From contig CM055065.1 in the NCBI GenBank assembly GCA_029204045.2, positions 12,847,024 through 12,911,023 of the forward strand: a DNA stretch of 64,000 nucleotides, given 5' to 3'. Origin of the DNA: Tillandsia leiboldiana. Lineage: Eukaryota > Streptophyta > Magnoliopsida > Poales > Bromeliaceae. The number at the start of each line of letters is the position of its first letter. The first letter of the stretch is position 1. Both the position numbers and the translations under genes were made by a program. Shown here one piece after another: positions 32,369 to 44,620 of this stretch. A model generated the notes under the pieces. It had not been told where the DNA came from. It made no database searches and was given only the letters and a program-made list of their open reading frames with translations.

Positions 32369-34109
32369 TGTAGTGGTCCAGGTCCCCATGCAGTTTTTCC
32401 CGTGAATCCACCGTGTGAAACACCTATTATTGGTGTGTTTGGTCCATAGTGCACCAAAGGGATGCCACTGATGGACCCAGTGAGGTATCTAGAGCTGGAT
32501 TGGCCTTCGACTACTTTTGCCGAATTTTTGAAAAGGTTTTGGGCCAAACAGAGGTTGGATTTGGATTCAGCGCGGAAAAACGCTTAAAAACAGCTATTTT
32601 CTTGTATGTTTCTAAGTCCGGATGCCCAAAAACGGACTCCCGGAAGTTGTCAGTGGATTCTGGTGCATGGGGGGGACCGTAGACCGCCGAAATGCCGCGT
32701 GGCGGCCTATCATTGGCCGGCTTGCAGTGCTCGGTCCACAGAGCGGCGTGGCATGGTGCATAGACCCGGTGCGGGACACGTGGCATCACCGGGTTGGCCG
32801 GTTCTTGATGCGCGGTCTATAGAAAGGCCGCGGCGGTGCATGGGCCAGGGCGCGGGGACACGTGTCAGTCCCCGGTTGGCCGATGCAGGTGCGCGGTCCA
32901 CGGAGTCCCCCCGCGGGTGCATGGACCCGGCGCGGTGGACACGTGGCGTCTCATTAGTTGGCTTACTGGGCAGGGTGCACTGAGGCGCAGAGGGCCGTCT
33001 CGGGGCGCGTGCGCGTCAGAGCACCAGGCGGCGCGACAGTGCCGCACGTGGGCACTATTGCGGGACGCGTGGCGCCCGCGGATTGGCAGTCGCCACCTAC
33101 CCCCTTTGACCGGGGCGCGACGCGTGGCGTTCAGCGGCTGGGCTTGCACACGCTGTCCCCTGTTCGAGACACGTGTCAAGCCCAGGAAGTTTTGGGCACT
33201 CCTCGCAGGGCCTCTGTGAGAAGATTCGGGCGCCCGAAATCACTCCGAGCGCCCGAATCTGGGGACATAAGGGGGATTTTCAGATTTGTTTCGTTTGGCC
33301 TGTAAAAAGGCCGGTTTGAGCTGCGATTTGAACCTTTTCAGAACTGTTTCTCTCTGGCTGTTCTATAGAGGAGTTCTTCACCTACCTGTGCTGCATTACT
33401 TGGAGGATTTTTGGGATTTTTGGTGGCACGCTCTTCGAGATCTTCGGCGATTCGGTGCGTCGCGACGTTCCTTCACTGGTGATCTTCTCCGTCGCGTTTC
33501 GGTGCACGGGCTCCCCCAGGATACTCCAACCATATTTTTCAACGAATCTTGCGCCGTTGTCTTCACGACAGGTAGGGCGACGACTTTACTATTTTCATCT
33601 TCTCCTCGTTTTGAGTTTTTTTGGGCGTTTTTGGCCATCTTGTGACTCTCTTTTTCTGTGGCAAAGTTTTGGACAGCGTTGAGGTTTTTCTGCGATTTCT
33701 TCACGCTCCAGCATCGGATTGAGGCGTGCCAGTACTCGTTTCGCATCTACACTTCGCAGGGAATGTCATCGTGATTTTTCTAGATTTTTCTGAGGCTTTT
33801 CCGAAGGTAAAAATCCCACCTTTTCTGGGCGGAGTGCTACAGATTTTGTGTTTGTTGAGTATCGCGCTCACCGCGTCGCGTATTTTGTAACTTGGCCTAC
33901 AGGACTTGGATTGAGGCGTGCAAGTACTCGTTTCGATCGACTTGACGCGGTGATCGTAGTGGTGATTTTTTTGGATTTTTCTGAGTTCTTCTCGCAGGTG
34001 AAAGCGGAGCTTCTTCAGGACTATTTTTTTTGGACAGCGTTTAAGTGTGAAATTGTATGTTTATTTGGGCACCATTTTGGACACTTTTGCCGTTATCACG
34101 GCAGGCGAC
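32369..34109 (+). mobile_element. Ty3/gypsy LTR fragment, family B' (5' part)
   Basis: It starts TGTAGTGGTCCAGG, similar to TGTGGTGACCTGG of family B (40437), and follows the same plan. That plan is a GGATTTGGATTCAGCGCG-type block (about 32560), a very GC-rich stretch (32640-33200), the palindrome TTCGGGCGCCCGAA at 33225, a TATA-like TGTAAAAAG at 33301, then a T-rich leader. It is truncated at 34109, where an LTR in the opposite orientation starts. Confidence 0.7.
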
Positions 34110-35785
34110 TGTCACGCCCCGGGGGTTCAAACGCGCGGAAGAAGAGCCACCGATGCTCCCAAACCAACGTCATATTTTTTTTTTGAAAACAATTCCGCCC
34201 CGATGCGCGCCCAGACCCGCCGCATATAAAAATTCACTCTGCAAACGGGCAGAGTCTCCTTTGTATATGCACGACGTCCTGACTACAAAGTACAACTCAT
34301 TCAAGCTTTAACCACACTAGATCAAGGCACAGACACATACAACATGCATTTCATACATTCTACCAACTTTCACACGTAGAAAAGGGGCCGACTGTTTTAA
34401 AAGGATAAAACCACAGAGTTTTGAAAGCGGTGTCCATCCGACACCGAGTTTTTACAAAATCCGTTTCAAAGCCACACAAATCCACAGAATTTGAAAACGG
34501 CACCCACTCGGTGCCTGATTTTATAAAGCCGTTTTCGAAATTACATAAATCCCACAGAGGTTTAAAACGGTGCCCACACGACACCCACGTTTTCAAAACG
34601 GTTTTCGCAAACGGTTTTCCTTGATTCTTGTTGTAGTTTAAAATGGCCAAGTAAAGAGAAAAGGACATCATTCATTTAACAGTTATAAAAAGAAAGGACA
34701 ATATCCACGTCGATCCCACGGGGGTATCGCAATCCACATCTAGCTATCATGAATAATAAAAGAGCAAGGAGATAGAGTCAACTGTATCTGCAGTCTCTAA
34801 GAGTCAGAATAGCGCTCATGCGGCCTCACCAGTGCTCTAGCACTCGCCCCTGGACGAACCTGTCACAAAGTGGGAAGTCAGTGACTATAAAGAAATAGTA
34901 AGAGCATAAAGGCTATAAAACGGGCAAACCACTGACAACCGGAGCAACCCCCGCCTCAATGTGTAACCAACAGTGTGCAACCCTATGTAAAAACAAACCG
35001 GGCACCTCCCCCGGTAATCACACCGAGCACCTATCTCGGAAACCCCTCCCGAGCACCCGCCTTGGCCGCCGAGCACCCGCCTCGGCATCACCGCTCACAC
35101 CCCCCACCCTCGGGGGCCCCCATCACGTCACCGTCACATGGGGTACACGGGTCAACGTACCACTTTTACGGAAAAGCACACCCTTGCGGAGGCCAAGCCG
35201 CCGGTGTGCGTGCAGTAACACAAGCCTCATAATCAAGTAATTAGATGAATAATTAAATAAACAGTGTAAACGGGGTTAGCGATGTCAACAGTAAATATTT
35301 TAGAAATCCACCTTTGCCCGAACATGCATCTTACAACTAACACCCTTTCCCAACTAACCCTGGAGAAAGTACCCACCTTGAAAGGACACCGGCGTACGGT
35401 TCGTCCGCGTTTGCGTGTCTGCCGAGTCCACAACGTCCCGCGACCTTGAGGAAGCGAAAACTAAGACCTGGGGATCAAAAACACCTAACGACGACTCCGG
35501 CAGAAAACGGGAAAACGACAAGTTCCTAAAACCCCCGTGCGCAAAGTTCCCGCACGACGATGACCCGGGCGGCGCACGCCCCGCATGCGGACAGCTCCGC
35601 GCGGCCCCGCCCCGTCGGCGGCGGCCCCGCGCGGCCTCAGCCCGCGCGGGTGCCGCACCAGTGGGCGGCCCCCGCGTGGCGCAGGTCCGTGCGGAGTGCT
35701 GTCCGCAGGCGCGGGTGGCCCCGCGCGGCACCAGCCCGTGCGGGCGCCCCACCTGCGGGCGTTTCCCTCAAGGAAGTGGACGGCC
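34110..35785 (-). mobile_element. Ty3/gypsy LTR family A, minus orientation (3' part)
   Basis: It starts TGTCACGCCCCGG on the plus strand, the reverse complement of a GGGGCGTGACA LTR end. It matches 39269-40436 in the same orientation (GGAGTCTCCTTTGTATATG block, CCTGTCACA...GTGGGAAGTCAGTGACT block). It ends in a GC-rich segment (35560-35770). The U3 part appears missing. The right boundary is approximate. Confidence 0.6.
34998..35085. repeat. Tandem CCGAGCACC...CTCGG inverted units
   Basis: Four consecutive units, each starting with CCGAGCACC or CCGGGCACC and ending in CTCGG, CCCGG or CTTGG, so each can fold on itself. They lie inside the LTR and are not seen as such in the sister LTR at 39850-39960. 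Confidence 0.55.
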
Positions 35786-35811
35786 AAGGGGACTTCTAAA
35801 GACCCGACTTT

Positions 35812-38462
35812 TTAGTAATATTTTACCCTCCTTCTAATAAAGTACCCCTTTTAGTGGATCGAAATTATCGAGTTTCTGTAAGTCGGTCGGTGTGTTGCAT
35901 GAGTATTTTTCTGTGAAAGAGCACGAAAAATGATGACCGACGGTGCAATCGAATCCGAAATCCGACTTAGGGATCTCTCGGAACAGGGTATTTAGTGTCG
36001 CGGTGACTTAACGTGCATCGGAACCCGTGCAAAATATCCTGCACGCTTTCCGAGGAAAAGGTGGGTTTATCTCGTGTGATTAATTAATTAGAGAATTAGT
36101 CATTCGGTTACGGGTATTAAAAGGTGGGTTATCCCGTAGGATTAATTAATTAAAGAATTAATTAATTGGTGTCAAATTTAAAAGGGTGGGATTTAATTAT
36201 ACGTACCAAAAGGAAAAAAATCCCACTTTTTGCAAAAGGAGAAACCCTAGCTGGAGAGAACGAGGAGAAAAGAGAAGAAAAAGGCGGAACCCTAGCCGGA
36301 GGAGGAAAAAGGAAAGAAATAGGAAGAAGACGGAGGAATCCGACCACCCCGAATACCGTACCGGAATTAGAAGAGCAATCGGTCGACTCCCCCGTCGGGA
36401 TTTTTGGTAAGCAGTTTCCGTTTTGTTGCGTTAATGGGGTTTTCTCGTGTCTTTTTCGTTGTCTACATCGCCGTCTCCGTCCCCGTCGTCATCACCGACC
36501 CCGCCGCACGATCTAGGGCACGGCGCGGGCGGGCGAACAACGCGGGCGCCGTTAGGGCACGGCGCGGGCGGGCGAGCGACGCGGGCGCCGCCCCCGGGCG
36601 CGCAACCGCGTGGCCTTGCGCCGCGCGGGGCGCCCGCGGGCGGGCAGCGCCGTGCGGGCGCCGCCCCCGGGCGCGCACCGCGCGGCCTTGCGCCGCGCAG
36701 GGCGCCCGCGGGCGGGTGAGCGCCGCGCGGGCGCTGCCTGCGGGCGACGCACCGCGCGGCCTTGTGCCGCGCGGGGCGCCCGCAGATGGGCGCATGCTGC
36801 GCGGGCGCCGCCCCTGGCGTGCAATTGCGCGGCCTTGTGCCGCGCAGGGTGCCCGCGGGCGGGCGCCGCCGCGGGCGACGCACCGCGCGGCCTTGTGCCG
36901 CGCGGGGCGCCCACGGGCGGGCGCATGCCGCGCGGGCGCCGCAGCGGGCACGCGCCGCGCAGCCTTGCGCCGCGCGGGGAACCCGCGGGGTAGGCGGGCG
37001 CCGCCCGCGGACGCCCACCACGCGGTTTCAGGCCGCGCGGGGCAACCGCGGGCGGCAGCGTCCGCGCGGGGCGCCGTCAAGTGTCGTAGGAGCGTCGTTT
37101 CTTGGGTTTTTCATCGCAGGGTTAGTTTTGGATTTCCGTTTCCGTAGTGTTAGTGCGTTTTATTAACTATCGCTTTTGGGGACTTCTCTAGGTGCAGGTG
37201 TGCAGCGGGAGTGTGTTAAAAGATCCAAGTGCTCGGATCTTCCCGCAACCAGGTGGGTACCCTTGCAATAAGTGCAACAAGTGCAATAAGTGCACTATAT
37301 CATCGTAAAAGACTTAATAACCTGTCTAATAAAGTAGATGAACTGTTAAACCTTTCGCATGAATGTGTGTTGTTCTTTCATTATTAAAATTGTGGCGACT
37401 GAGTGTCGTGGTGCTTGATACACGCCGACTTCGGCAAACCATGTTTTTGGATGCTGCACGTACACTGGCGGATTGGCCTCCGCATAGGTATACTTTTCCG
37501 GAAGAGTGGTCTGAATGACCCGTGTGCCCCATGATTTGTGTAGGTGCCAGTGGGGACCCCTTCACGCCAGCTAAAAGTGCCGCACTAGTACCGTGAAAGG
37601 GGTTAAAAGCATCATGTAAGTAAAGTGATTGTGCACGAGGGGAGATCGTCGACTCCCCGACAGGTGCCAGGTGTAATTAAATCAAGTGAGGTGAACACAT
37701 GAGGTGGAAAAGCGAAAGGTTCCGGTGTACTTGTTTTATTTTAAAGCTATTATAAATTGTTGAAACATCTACTTTATTTGTCACTGACTTCCCACACTGT
37801 GACAGGTCCGACTAGGTATAATAACTGGGACGGTGGTGAGACTGCGTCGGGAGGACCTTAGCCGTATGAGGCTTTATTACGCTATTTTCCGTTTCGGTTT
37901 ATCTCATTTCTCCTTTCGGTTTAACTGTTAGTTTAATTTGCTTGAATATGGATCATGTGGGATGTTGGATAGTCATTTAGTTAGCACTATGGATTTGATA
38001 TACTTTTATGGACTTTTATGGGGCATAGTTTATAACTAACAAAATGGTTTCGAAAATGCTTTCCAAACTAAGTGTCGTGTGGGCACAATCTTGGCAAACC
38101 CCTGGATTTTTCCTTTCAAAAAGGTATGGCTGCTTTAGTGTGAATGTGTAAATATTTTCAAAAACTGGGTGTCGTGTGGACACCGTTTGCAAAATCCGTA
38201 GTTAAACTCCTGATGTGATTGAATGAAATTACCTTCACTTCCTTGTTCACTGTGACTGTGTGGTTAAAGAATGTGGTTGTTATTGCTGTTGTAAATGTGA
38301 CGCCGTGCATATACAAAGGAGACTCTGTCCGATTGAAGAGTGAATTTGTATATGTGGCGGGTCTGACACGCACTGGGGAGAGGTCGATACTTATTCATAA
38401 AGAAAAAAAAATATATACGCTTTTTCTGCTTAGCTTTACCGAAAAACCCCCGGGGCGTGACA
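35812..38462 (+). mobile_element. Ty3/gypsy LTR family A, plus orientation
   Basis: This ends CCCCGGGGCGTGACA at 38462 and probably starts near 35812, where TAGTAATATTTT resembles the family start TGTAATATCACG (minus strand of 53736). It contains a promoter-like AT-rich stretch (36060-36190), GAAACCCTAG leader motifs (36240, 36300), and a CpG-rich tandem block (36520-37080). Its last 1.2 kb mirror 34110-35400. It is head-to-head with the previous LTR. Confidence 0.55.
36520..37080. repeat. CpG-rich degenerate tandem repeat in LTR A
   Basis: About 560 bp of almost pure G/C built from repeats of CGCGCGGCCTTGCGCCGCGC and GGGCGCCCGCGGGCGGG, with units of about 60-95 bp. It is free of stops in several frames on both strands purely through composition. 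It is not considered coding. Confidence 0.75.
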
Positions 38463-39041
38463 ATACTCCTCCATCAACAGATCTTCGAAAAGCTTCTCCA
38501 TAGAATCTACCCACTTTTCCACAACCCACGGATCGGTCGTCTCTCCTTCAAACACAGGTGGGTCGTATTTTCATAAATCCGCCAAATTCGCTCTCACCCT
38601 ATCCCGTTCGGTCTGCTGAACAGACGCTTCCCTTGCGGCGACGGCGGGCTCCACGGGGGTGGGTAATATCACAGTCTCTCTCAAAGGGGCTTCGGCTGTG
38701 GCACCTGGCGTAGGTCCCGAAGTCGCCGGCGTTGGGGCTACAAAAGGCGTTGTAGGCTGAGACAGCGGTACCTCGGTTGTCGCGGTCTGAGGAGGGGCGG
38801 TCGTAGTCTCGCTGTCTACTACCGGCGGTGCCATCCTAGGTGCAGTTGGCCCGGGTGGAGGGGCCTGGGCGACCACTACTGACGTAGGTGGTTGCTGCGT
38901 TAATTGACGTACTTATTCTGTGAGGGCCGCTAACTGTTGGGCCATCTCTCGTAGTTGTTGCCGAAGAAGCTGATTCTCAGTAGCCGTCGGTGCCGTTCCG
39001 TCTGCCTCTGCGTTATTAGTTGACGACCTAGTCCGGGCCAT
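38463..39041 (-). pseudogene. gag: Ty3/gypsy gag, N-terminal part
   Basis: On the minus strand it starts MARTRSSTNNAEAD at 39041. A Gln/Leu coiled segment (ENQLLRQQLREMAQQLAAL) and a Pro/Thr/Ala-rich linker follow. Then comes the gag motif KYDPPVFEGE...DPWVVEKWVDSMEKLF, typical of plant chromovirus gag. In-frame stops near 38913 and 38572 inactivate it. It is cut at 38462 by the plus-strand LTR terminus. The 5' LTR and PBS lie upstream at 39250-40436. Confidence 0.75.
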
Positions 39042-39249
39042 TATCTGCTTGACACAAAGAAACCGAGTCAACCCTAGACCTAATTGGTCTAACACTATGA
39101 CCTGCGACGAACCCGAACTCTATCCCCTTTTTCCCCAAAACACACTCGCGCTCTACGCATCTATTCCTTGACTATCTCGTTGGTCAGTTGCTAGAGGTGT
39201 TATACTTCTGTGGATGTTGGTCAACGACTACCGTGGTTAAAGTTGTTTT

Positions 39250-39261
39250 TCTCAGATACCA
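39250..39261 (-). other. Degenerate PBS of family A element
   Basis: The minus strand reads TGGTATCTGAGA, two mismatches from TGGTATCAGAGC, eight bases inside the LTR end at 39269. This orients the element as minus and identifies 39269-40436 as its 5' LTR. Confidence 0.6.
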
Positions 39262-39268
39262 TAAAATC

Positions 39269-40436
39269 CGTCACGCCCCAGGGGTATAAAATAAGCGGAA
39301 AACGTATACTTTTTTTTTTTTTTTTTTTTTTTTTTTATAGGTACCCCACCGAGCACGTGCACACATCCGCCACATATACAAATTCACCACGCAAACGGAC
39401 GGAGTCTCCTTTGTATATGAACGGCATCGCAAGCATAATCCGTACTTTAACCACACTAGCCAAGAAGTTACGTTGAGGAAAAGACATCATCATATACCAT
39501 AACCAAACCGGCCACCCACGTTTTGAAAGGATAAATTCACAGGTTGTAAAACGGTGCCCACACGACACCTACATTTTATTAAAAATTTCGCAATCTCTTT
39601 ACTTGGTTTGAAATGAGTGGCCGAAACAACAACTAGTATGGGAAACATTCATCCTCGAATCGTGGCCTTACTGTCGTCCCGGACCCCACCCTTGACCGAA
39701 CCTGTCACAGCGTGGGAAGTCAGTGACTGAAGAGTAAGAGGTAGATGTAAAACATAAAAGATGCTAAAATACTGAAAGAAAAGCAAACCGATAACCAGAG
39801 CATCCAAAACTCCCCCTCATGAGTCCACAATAACCCTGTAAATCAAAACGGAACACCTGCCAGAAGGTCTAAAGACCCCCAGCGAGACAGAACTCCTTGC
39901 TCTCACCTTGTTACCACCAACCCCTCCACGGCACTTGTGAAGCCCCTAAAGTAACCGCGAGGGGTCCCCACTACGTCACCATGTGGGGTACACGGGTCAA
40001 CGTACCACAGTTCCGGAAAAGTACACCATTGCGGTGGCCAAACCGCTAGTGTGCGTGTAAGTAACCATGAGCATAATGACCGAAATCCGTGCGTGATATA
40101 AAGCACCGCGACACTAGTCGCCACAGATATCAAATAAAGAGGATACTCATGCAAAAAGGGGTTAGTTGAAAACCATTAGCACATCTACTTTACTCTTACA
40201 TAGAATATGATGAGACCCCACTTAAGAAAAAGATGCACGATATGGGTACCCACCTTGAATCGCATTGAACAGAACACCTGAAACCGTCCTGCACCCTCGC
40301 GCGATTCCCGGACCCTATAAGTCCCCAACCAAAACATCAGTAACACTTAACATAAAAACCCAGACCACCTGAATAGAAAAAAAATCCAACTAAGAGACGC
40401 ACGGGTGGACACAGAGACGGGGCGGCGGAGCTTAAC
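39269..40436 (-). mobile_element. Family A 5' LTR, 3' part (minus orientation)
   Basis: This ends CGTCACGCCCC on the plus strand (one change from TGTCACGCCCC) and matches 34110-35400. A run of 27 T lies at 39310-39336. It is interrupted at 40437 by the insertion of a family B element. The rest of the LTR appears at 52920-53736. Confidence 0.65.
39310..39336. repeat. Poly-T run (27 bp)
   Basis: An uninterrupted T homopolymer within the LTR; its exact length is unreliable in an assembly. Confidence 0.95.
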
Positions 40437-43400
40437 TGTGGTGACCTGGATCTCTGCAGGGCTACTACAGTATGACCAACACCTTCTGGAGGCTTACGTG
40501 GTGTGAAGGTGGTGTTTGTGCACAATTTGGACACAAGTGATGGACTTCGGGCTTAAAATGGATCACGTGAGTGATCGGAGGACCCCGTCGGATGTTTAGA
40601 AGTGGTTTCGCGCGAAACAGATATTAAAATTGGACTCAGCACGAAGTTTGGACCAAGGAACACCTTTCCGGATGCCTTCGGCAATTTTTAGAGTTGGAAT
40701 TGGGCAAAACCGATAGCGGATTTGGATTCAGCGCGCGAAAACGATCGAAATGGGCTATTTACTTGTATTTTTCGGAGCCCGTATGACCCGGCACGGATTT
40801 CGAGGCAAGGGGGCACTGTTCCGGCCCCAGCGGGCGGCGGCGCCGGCGGCGGGCAGCGGCGGCGCGGGCTCGGGCAGGCGGCGGGCCACCGCGGGCAGGC
40901 GCGCGGGCGCGGTCAGGCGCTCGGGCAGGCGCGCGGGCGCACGGGCAGGCTCGCGGTCCACGGGACGGCGTGCACCGGAGGCTGGCCACGTGACGTGACA
41001 CGAGTGGTCAGTGCTGTGGACCGGGTCCACGGAGCATGTGGGGCCAGCCTCGGGGCGCGTGCGTGCAGAGGTGCAGGCGGCGTTGCAGGCGCGCAGTGGG
41101 CGCGCTGACCGCGGTTTCCCGCGCGTTGGGCGCACCACGTGTCGGCAGCGGGTTGGACCACGTGGTGCGCGGCGGGTGGTCACGTCGGCCGTTCCCTGTT
41201 CTGGGGTGACGTGGCGCGATCTGGCGCTTTCGGGCGCGCGTTGAACGGTAGATCCGGGCGGCACTGTTTGCGCCCGGAAATTCCGGGCGCCCGAAAATGC
41301 ACCGGGAAGTGTGCTTTTTCCTTTTTTTCTTCAGCCTATAAATAGGCAGTTTAGGCCTTTGGTGCGGGTTTCTCGACTGTTCTGGAGCTCCCCTTTTGCA
41401 CAGAAGCTTTCTACACTGTACCCTCCCGACTCCGATGGATTTCGGGATTTTTGGAGACTGCGACTTCGGTGTTATCTGCGACGCGCCGCACAGCGACGCA
41501 CTTTGGATTTTTGGCTATTACCGTCTCTTTTCAGTCCGCGAGGCACACCGGATCACCCCGATGGAATTTTGAGCCGATTTTAACGGCAGCGCGTTCAGGA
41601 GAGGTAAGGCTTTGTTTTCCGTGTTGTTCACTTCTCCTCGTTTTGAGTTTTCGGCACTGTTCACGAGGTGTTTCCGTGACACCTTTTCCTGCTGTGAGAT
41701 TTTGGCCATTGGAGGCTTGTCGATTTCCTATCTCCGCGCTCGGACATCGGATGGAGACGTGCCTATATACTTTTTGCATCTACACATCGCAAGGAACGTC
41801 CTCGAATTTTCTTGGATTTTTCTGAGTTTTTTCCGAAGGTGAAAATCCCCTTTTTCCCAGAGCTATGTGCTACAGTTTTTGTACAGGATTCTTTTGAGAC
41901 GGTCACTTTGTCTGATTTTTATCTTGATGTACAAGACTCGGATTGGGACGTGCAGGTACTCGTTTCGAAGGGCTCGACGCGATGCTCGCGGCAGTATTTT
42001 TACTGGATTTTTTTGTGGATTCTACGAAGGTGGGAATTAAGCTTTTTCAGGGTTGTATCCCGCAGTTTTTGCAGTGTAGTGGATTGTCGGCGCCCCGCAG
42101 TGTATAATTTATATCTTGGCCTACAGGTGTCGGAACGGGGCGTGTAAATACTCTTTTTGGGGCTAATCGTCGCGAGGATCACAACCGTGAATCTTCTGAG
42201 GTTTTTGGAGCGTTGAATGGAGGTGAGAATGCCCTTCTTTGTGCTATTTTGGAAAAATAGCAAGTGTATGTTTGGGGGTATTGATTAGTGAGTTGTGTTG
42301 TTTGTTGTTTGTTGTGGTGTTGCATATTGGGATGATGTTGTTTGGAGCTGAGACTTGCGCAACATGTACCGAGGATGCGGGTTCAGCAGATTATGTTAGC
42401 AAGCGGCCACGCTCTACACCGACTTCAGTTTTGCCTGCGTAAAGCGTTTCAGGTGGGTGCTTTGTTTCCAGAACCGGTAGACGGATCTCTAATTCTGTAT
42501 GTTAGGATGCATGCATGTTTAGGGTACATGGTTTAGGTTTGAAAGGTAGGTAAGCTTGGTAATAATAATTGTGTGATTAATTGCAAGAATAGTATTTATG
42601 ATGCCTAATGAGGACTTGCATGATCTGGACATCTATGTTGATGATTAGTTTAAGCTTACCTAGGACAATGTTACCCTATGTGATTATGTAACATGCCATG
42701 TTAGCACATAGCCTTTTATGTGGTTGGTTTATGCGATGGGGCAGGATTATATAGCTATGTGCGGATTTTTACTCTGAGGAGTTATTATGATCGAGGATTA
42801 TGGACAGGTGTAGGCATTGAAGATTTTAGCATGTGGTTTACCTTGTTATATTCTTCTTGAGAACAAATGCATGCTTGTATGGACATGTAGTTAGGCCACC
42901 TTTTACTGCTACACTACTTATTGGAACTTGACTTAGGAAAAACCATGCTATCCTTTTCTCCTTCTTTGCTAGTCAGGCGGTCTGTGTTGCTCGGGTGCGA
43001 GCAGGGGTCTGGGGTAGTGTAGCCGGGACATTGGTGTCAGGGACGGGTTGTGCTGGATTGCGGTTGGCAGGGTTTTTGCGGTGACCGCAGACTTTGGGCG
43101 GTTGACCGGAGGTCGACTGTAGGACTTGGTTATAGACGGCAGGGTATTGCGGCAACCGCGGATCTTGGGCGGTTGACCAGATGTTTACTTTTGCATCAGA
43201 TTGGGTATCAGTTTTCTCTAGTGGACGGAGATTCCCACCATTTGAGTACTTTTGCATCTGATTGAGGACCGAGGCTTTATTTAGTGGTTGAGCTTTCCCA
43301 CTTTGATCAGAGTCATAATCCAGTCCTGCTGATTTATACTTATATTATTGGTTACTGAGATACTTTACTCGTGTGGGTCGCTCCCCTCGAGTGCCACTCC

Positions 43401-44600
43401 GGAGTGTTATACATACTTTTAGTTCTTGAGACTCCTTTTCATCGGTGTTATGCGTCGGCCAGCATACCCGATACAGGCAGGCACAGCAGGCAGTACCAGT
43501 TTTACTGGTGGCATTAGATTGGGTTTATTACAGACATTTGCTTTATTGTTGCACTCGTGTCAAGGGGACCGAGTGGAGTCTAGTAGCTGTGTTTAGACCA
43601 GTGCCAGTGTTGTTGGGAACCGTTTGGGGATTGACGGTGGTCCCAAGGTCATTGTGAGTTGTTGACCGTTGTGCGAGAGGCATGGTGATCTTGAGTTTAT
43701 CCGTTCTGAGAGAGAGCGTGGATTTTGACTATAGCCTGCATGAGCCACTACTCGATAGCGAGTTAGTCTGTTTGGACGCCCTACGTAATTCCTGCCCGTC
43801 AGCGGGAGGTGGTTGTAGGTGGGCGCAGGTTTGACTGGACCCGATGTGGCAGTCAGCTCGATTTGGTCGATTGAGCACCTCGTGTGCGAGTGTTGCATAT
43901 CTTTATCAGAGTTTCCCCATTTGAGCATTTAGATAGAGGCATGGTAGCTGTTTAGGATCTCCAACTGTCTTATTTTAGTCTTTACTGCTTTGGTTACTTC
44001 ATGCCTCTAGTGGACTTAGTGGGCAGATCGTCGGGCCTGGTGGTGGTACCCATTGAGGACTCCCTTTTTAGGTGTAGTTCTCACACCCGTTGGGGGTTTT
44101 CCCCCTCCTCTTCTTTTCTCTCCTTTGTTCTGCAGAGTCTTAGCGGGTGTTGCTGATTCTGCGGTTGTTGATCGAGGCGAGGGAGTCGCGTGCTAGATCC
44201 CTACCCGTCGTTGGAGAGTAGCGGTACCCCTTCTGAGGAGAGCTTTAGTAGATTAGCTATTTTATTTTCCACTTTTGAGAGACTGATTTAGTGAGGACAT
44301 GATTTGTATTGAGAGCCTGTACACCGATGTATTTATTGGAGATACCTCCCTGTTGAGTTCTGAGCTTTTTATATGAGGATATTGTATGATTATCATTTTT
44401 GGAAGATGGACATTGTTGTATTATTTTCCAGTTGTACAGTGATTGATTTTGGTTTACAGCAGATTTTTTATTTATAGCTCTGATATCTGTCTAGCTGTAG
44501 TACTTTTCTTGCAGGTAGGACGCTTCGCCTATGCGGGAGTGGCATAGGTGGCGGATCTGTTGGCGAGCCCGGGTCGCAGTTTTGACCCCGGGGCGTGATA
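40437..44600 (+). mobile_element. 5' LTR of family B gypsy element
   Basis: 4164 bp, TGTGGTGACCTGG...GGGGCGTGATA (CA changed to TA). U3 holds a GC-rich block (40800-41180) and the palindrome TTCCGGGCGCCCGAA (41281). TATAAATAGG at 41337 gives the promoter. A long T-rich leader with several near-repeats follows. Confidence 0.85.
41335..41346 (+). promoter_or_regulatory. TATA box of family B LTR
   Basis: CCTATAAATAGG lies 40 bp after the GGGCGCCC palindrome. It is repeated in the 3' LTR at about 48745 (as TATAAATCGG) and 49803. Confidence 0.75.
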
Positions 44601-44608
44601 GATTAGGT

Positions 44609-44620
44609 TGGTATCAGAGC
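44609..44620 (+). other. PBS of family B element
   Basis: TGGTATCAGAGC, eight bases after the LTR end. Initiator Met-tRNA type. Confidence 0.88.

Noticed and set aside
32606..33305. Overlapping frames of 100-127 codons
   Set aside because: They fall in the GC-rich part of a gypsy LTR. No motif, no conserved start, and they are present on both strands.
36404..37166. Several long frames of 100-250 codons on both strands, rich in Arg, Ala, Gly and Pro
   Set aside because: They lie in a CpG-rich tandem block lacking stop codons in many frames at once. They overlap each other and have no recognisable domain.
34110..38462. A Mutator-like DNA transposon with 1.2-kb terminal inverted repeats
   Set aside because: No 9-bp flanking duplication is visible, no transposase frame exists, and the ends and halves match gypsy LTR sequence at 39269-40436 and 52920-53736.
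40722..41264. Long GC-rich frames near 40722-41264 and 48060-48673
   Set aside because: These are the U3 GC block of the family B LTR. The frames come from composition and overlap on both strands.
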